From positions 1 through 5,036 of the forward strand of contig JACQVT010000452.1 in the NCBI GenBank assembly GCA_016209665.1: a stretch of DNA of 5,036 nucleotides, given 5' to 3'. This DNA comes from Planctomycetota bacterium. Its GTDB lineage: Bacteria > Planctomycetota > Phycisphaerae > UBA1845 > PWPN01. The position numbers and the translations under genes were made by a program. Shown piece by piece: positions 4,673 to 5,036 of this stretch. Positions within the stretch are counted from its first letter, which is position 1. Every line of letters starts with the position of its first letter. The notes beneath the pieces were generated by a model. The model was not told the DNA's origin, did not search any database, and worked only from the letters and a program-made list of their open reading frames with translations.

Positions 4673-5036
4673 ATGGCGGATTCGTCGGCGCCGGCTCGGT
4701 CGGCAATGCTGCCGCCGCGGGAAGGGAAACTGGCCCGCGGTCTGCGAACGTTCTTTCGCCTGCGGGCTGAGACGCCGCTGTGGCAGACGGTCGCGTTCGG
4801 CGTGTTGTGCGTGGCCGTGTGCCTGGGGTTGTGGTGGTTCGCCACCCGCGGCGAGGCCGAGGAGCGCCTGCTGAGTCCGGCGGTGCTGCCGAGCCCGGCC
4901 GAGACGTTCGCCACCTTTCACAGCCTGTGGTTTGACCGGGAGCTGACCCGTAATACGGGCGCGAGTCTGCGCCGACTGACCACGGGCTTCGGGTTGGCGG
5001 CCCTGGTCGGCGTACCGCTGGGCGTGCTGGCGGGCT
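4673..5036 (+). CDS. ABC transporter permease, SsuC/TauC/NrtB type, 3'-truncated
   Basis: The first 121 codons of an inner-membrane ABC permease; the frame is open to the right edge. About 35 cytoplasmic residues, rich in Arg and Pro, come first, then a strongly hydrophobic segment (about 37-57) as the first membrane helix. LPSPAETF (72-79) is the typical loop of this family (usually LPSPxxV/TF). Residues 91-121 begin the transmembrane permease domain: NTGASLRRL with GFGLAALVGVPLGVLAG matches the familiar N-x-x-x-SLxR...G-x-x-x-G-x-PLG-x-x-x-G pattern. Full-length relatives have about 250-300 residues. It follows the SBP-OmpA gene by 87 nt with a strong ribosome site and should be the channel used by that binding protein; an ATP-binding subunit gene is expected downstream. 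The family call is strong; the transported compound is unknown. Confidence 0.92.
   Translation, partial: MADSSAPARSAMLPPREGKLARGLRTFFRLRAETPLWQTVAFGVLCVAVCLGLWWFATRGEAEERLLSPAVLPSPAETFATFHSLWFDRELTRNTGASLRRLTTGFGLAALVGVPLGVLAG

Noticed and set aside
3142..4770. Long + strand open frame overlapping the SBP-OmpA and permease genes
   Set aside because: It is Gly/Arg/Pro-rich in a shifted frame, with no domain signs. The frames at 263-1276 and 1377-2468 are rejected for the same reason.
3497..4921. Long open frame on the - strand (474 codons) opposite the SBP-OmpA gene
   Set aside because: It is low-complexity (Leu/Val/Arg/Asp runs), lies opposite a gene with two clear domains, and also covers the permease start.
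1..5036. CRISPR array, tRNA/rRNA, insertion sequence or phage attachment site
   Set aside because: No regularly spaced repeats, no cloverleaf or rRNA segments, no transposase or integrase frame and no terminal inverted repeats were seen.

Overview
The window is high in G+C (roughly two thirds by eye). It carries five genes in a row on the + strand and no convincing gene on the - strand. In order they are: an AAA+ ATPase cut off at its 5' end (1-1178); a small protein with a histone-like Lys/Ala tail and a compact helical domain (1207-1653); a probable lipoprotein with a von Willebrand factor A (VWA) domain (1852-2703); a membrane-anchored fusion of an ABC-type solute-binding domain to a C-terminal OmpA peptidoglycan-binding domain (2843-4585); and the first 121 codons of a SsuC/TauC/NrtB-type ABC permease that runs off the right edge (4673-5036). 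The overall style (high G+C, intergenic GGCTTC-type palindromes, SBP-OmpA fusion beside VWA and AAA genes) suggests an environmental Planctomycetota-like bacterium. That assignment is an inference; no rRNA or marker gene is present.

The genes look like one functional unit. The binding protein and the permease form the start of an ABC importer of the nitrate/sulfonate/taurine/thiamine-precursor class, and an ATP-binding subunit would be expected just past the right edge. The binding protein is unusual: an N-terminal membrane anchor (about residues 9-26), the solute-binding domain in the middle and an OmpA domain at the end. It should therefore bridge cytoplasmic membrane and cell wall, much as MotB does. 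The VWA protein has a lipobox and an intact metal-binding site (MIDAS), which places it in the same periplasmic compartment, where it could bind the fusion protein. The AAA+ ATPase and the basic small protein are predicted to be cytoplasmic. The small protein has a short TerB-like ADG...E motif, and VWA plus TerB-like neighbours recall the tellurite/Ter-type stress clusters, but this link is weak.

Layout of the non-coding parts: 1179-1206 is a 28-nt junction holding only a ribosome binding site. The three larger gaps (1654-1851, 2704-2842, 4586-4672) each hold two stem-loops ahead of the next gene. The middle gap also has a perfect TTGACA -35 box with a plausible -10 box. Two of the stem-loops share a GGCTTC half-site and look like members of a dispersed REP-like family. 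None has a T-run, so none is a classical terminator. No tRNA, rRNA, CRISPR array, insertion sequence or attachment site was seen.
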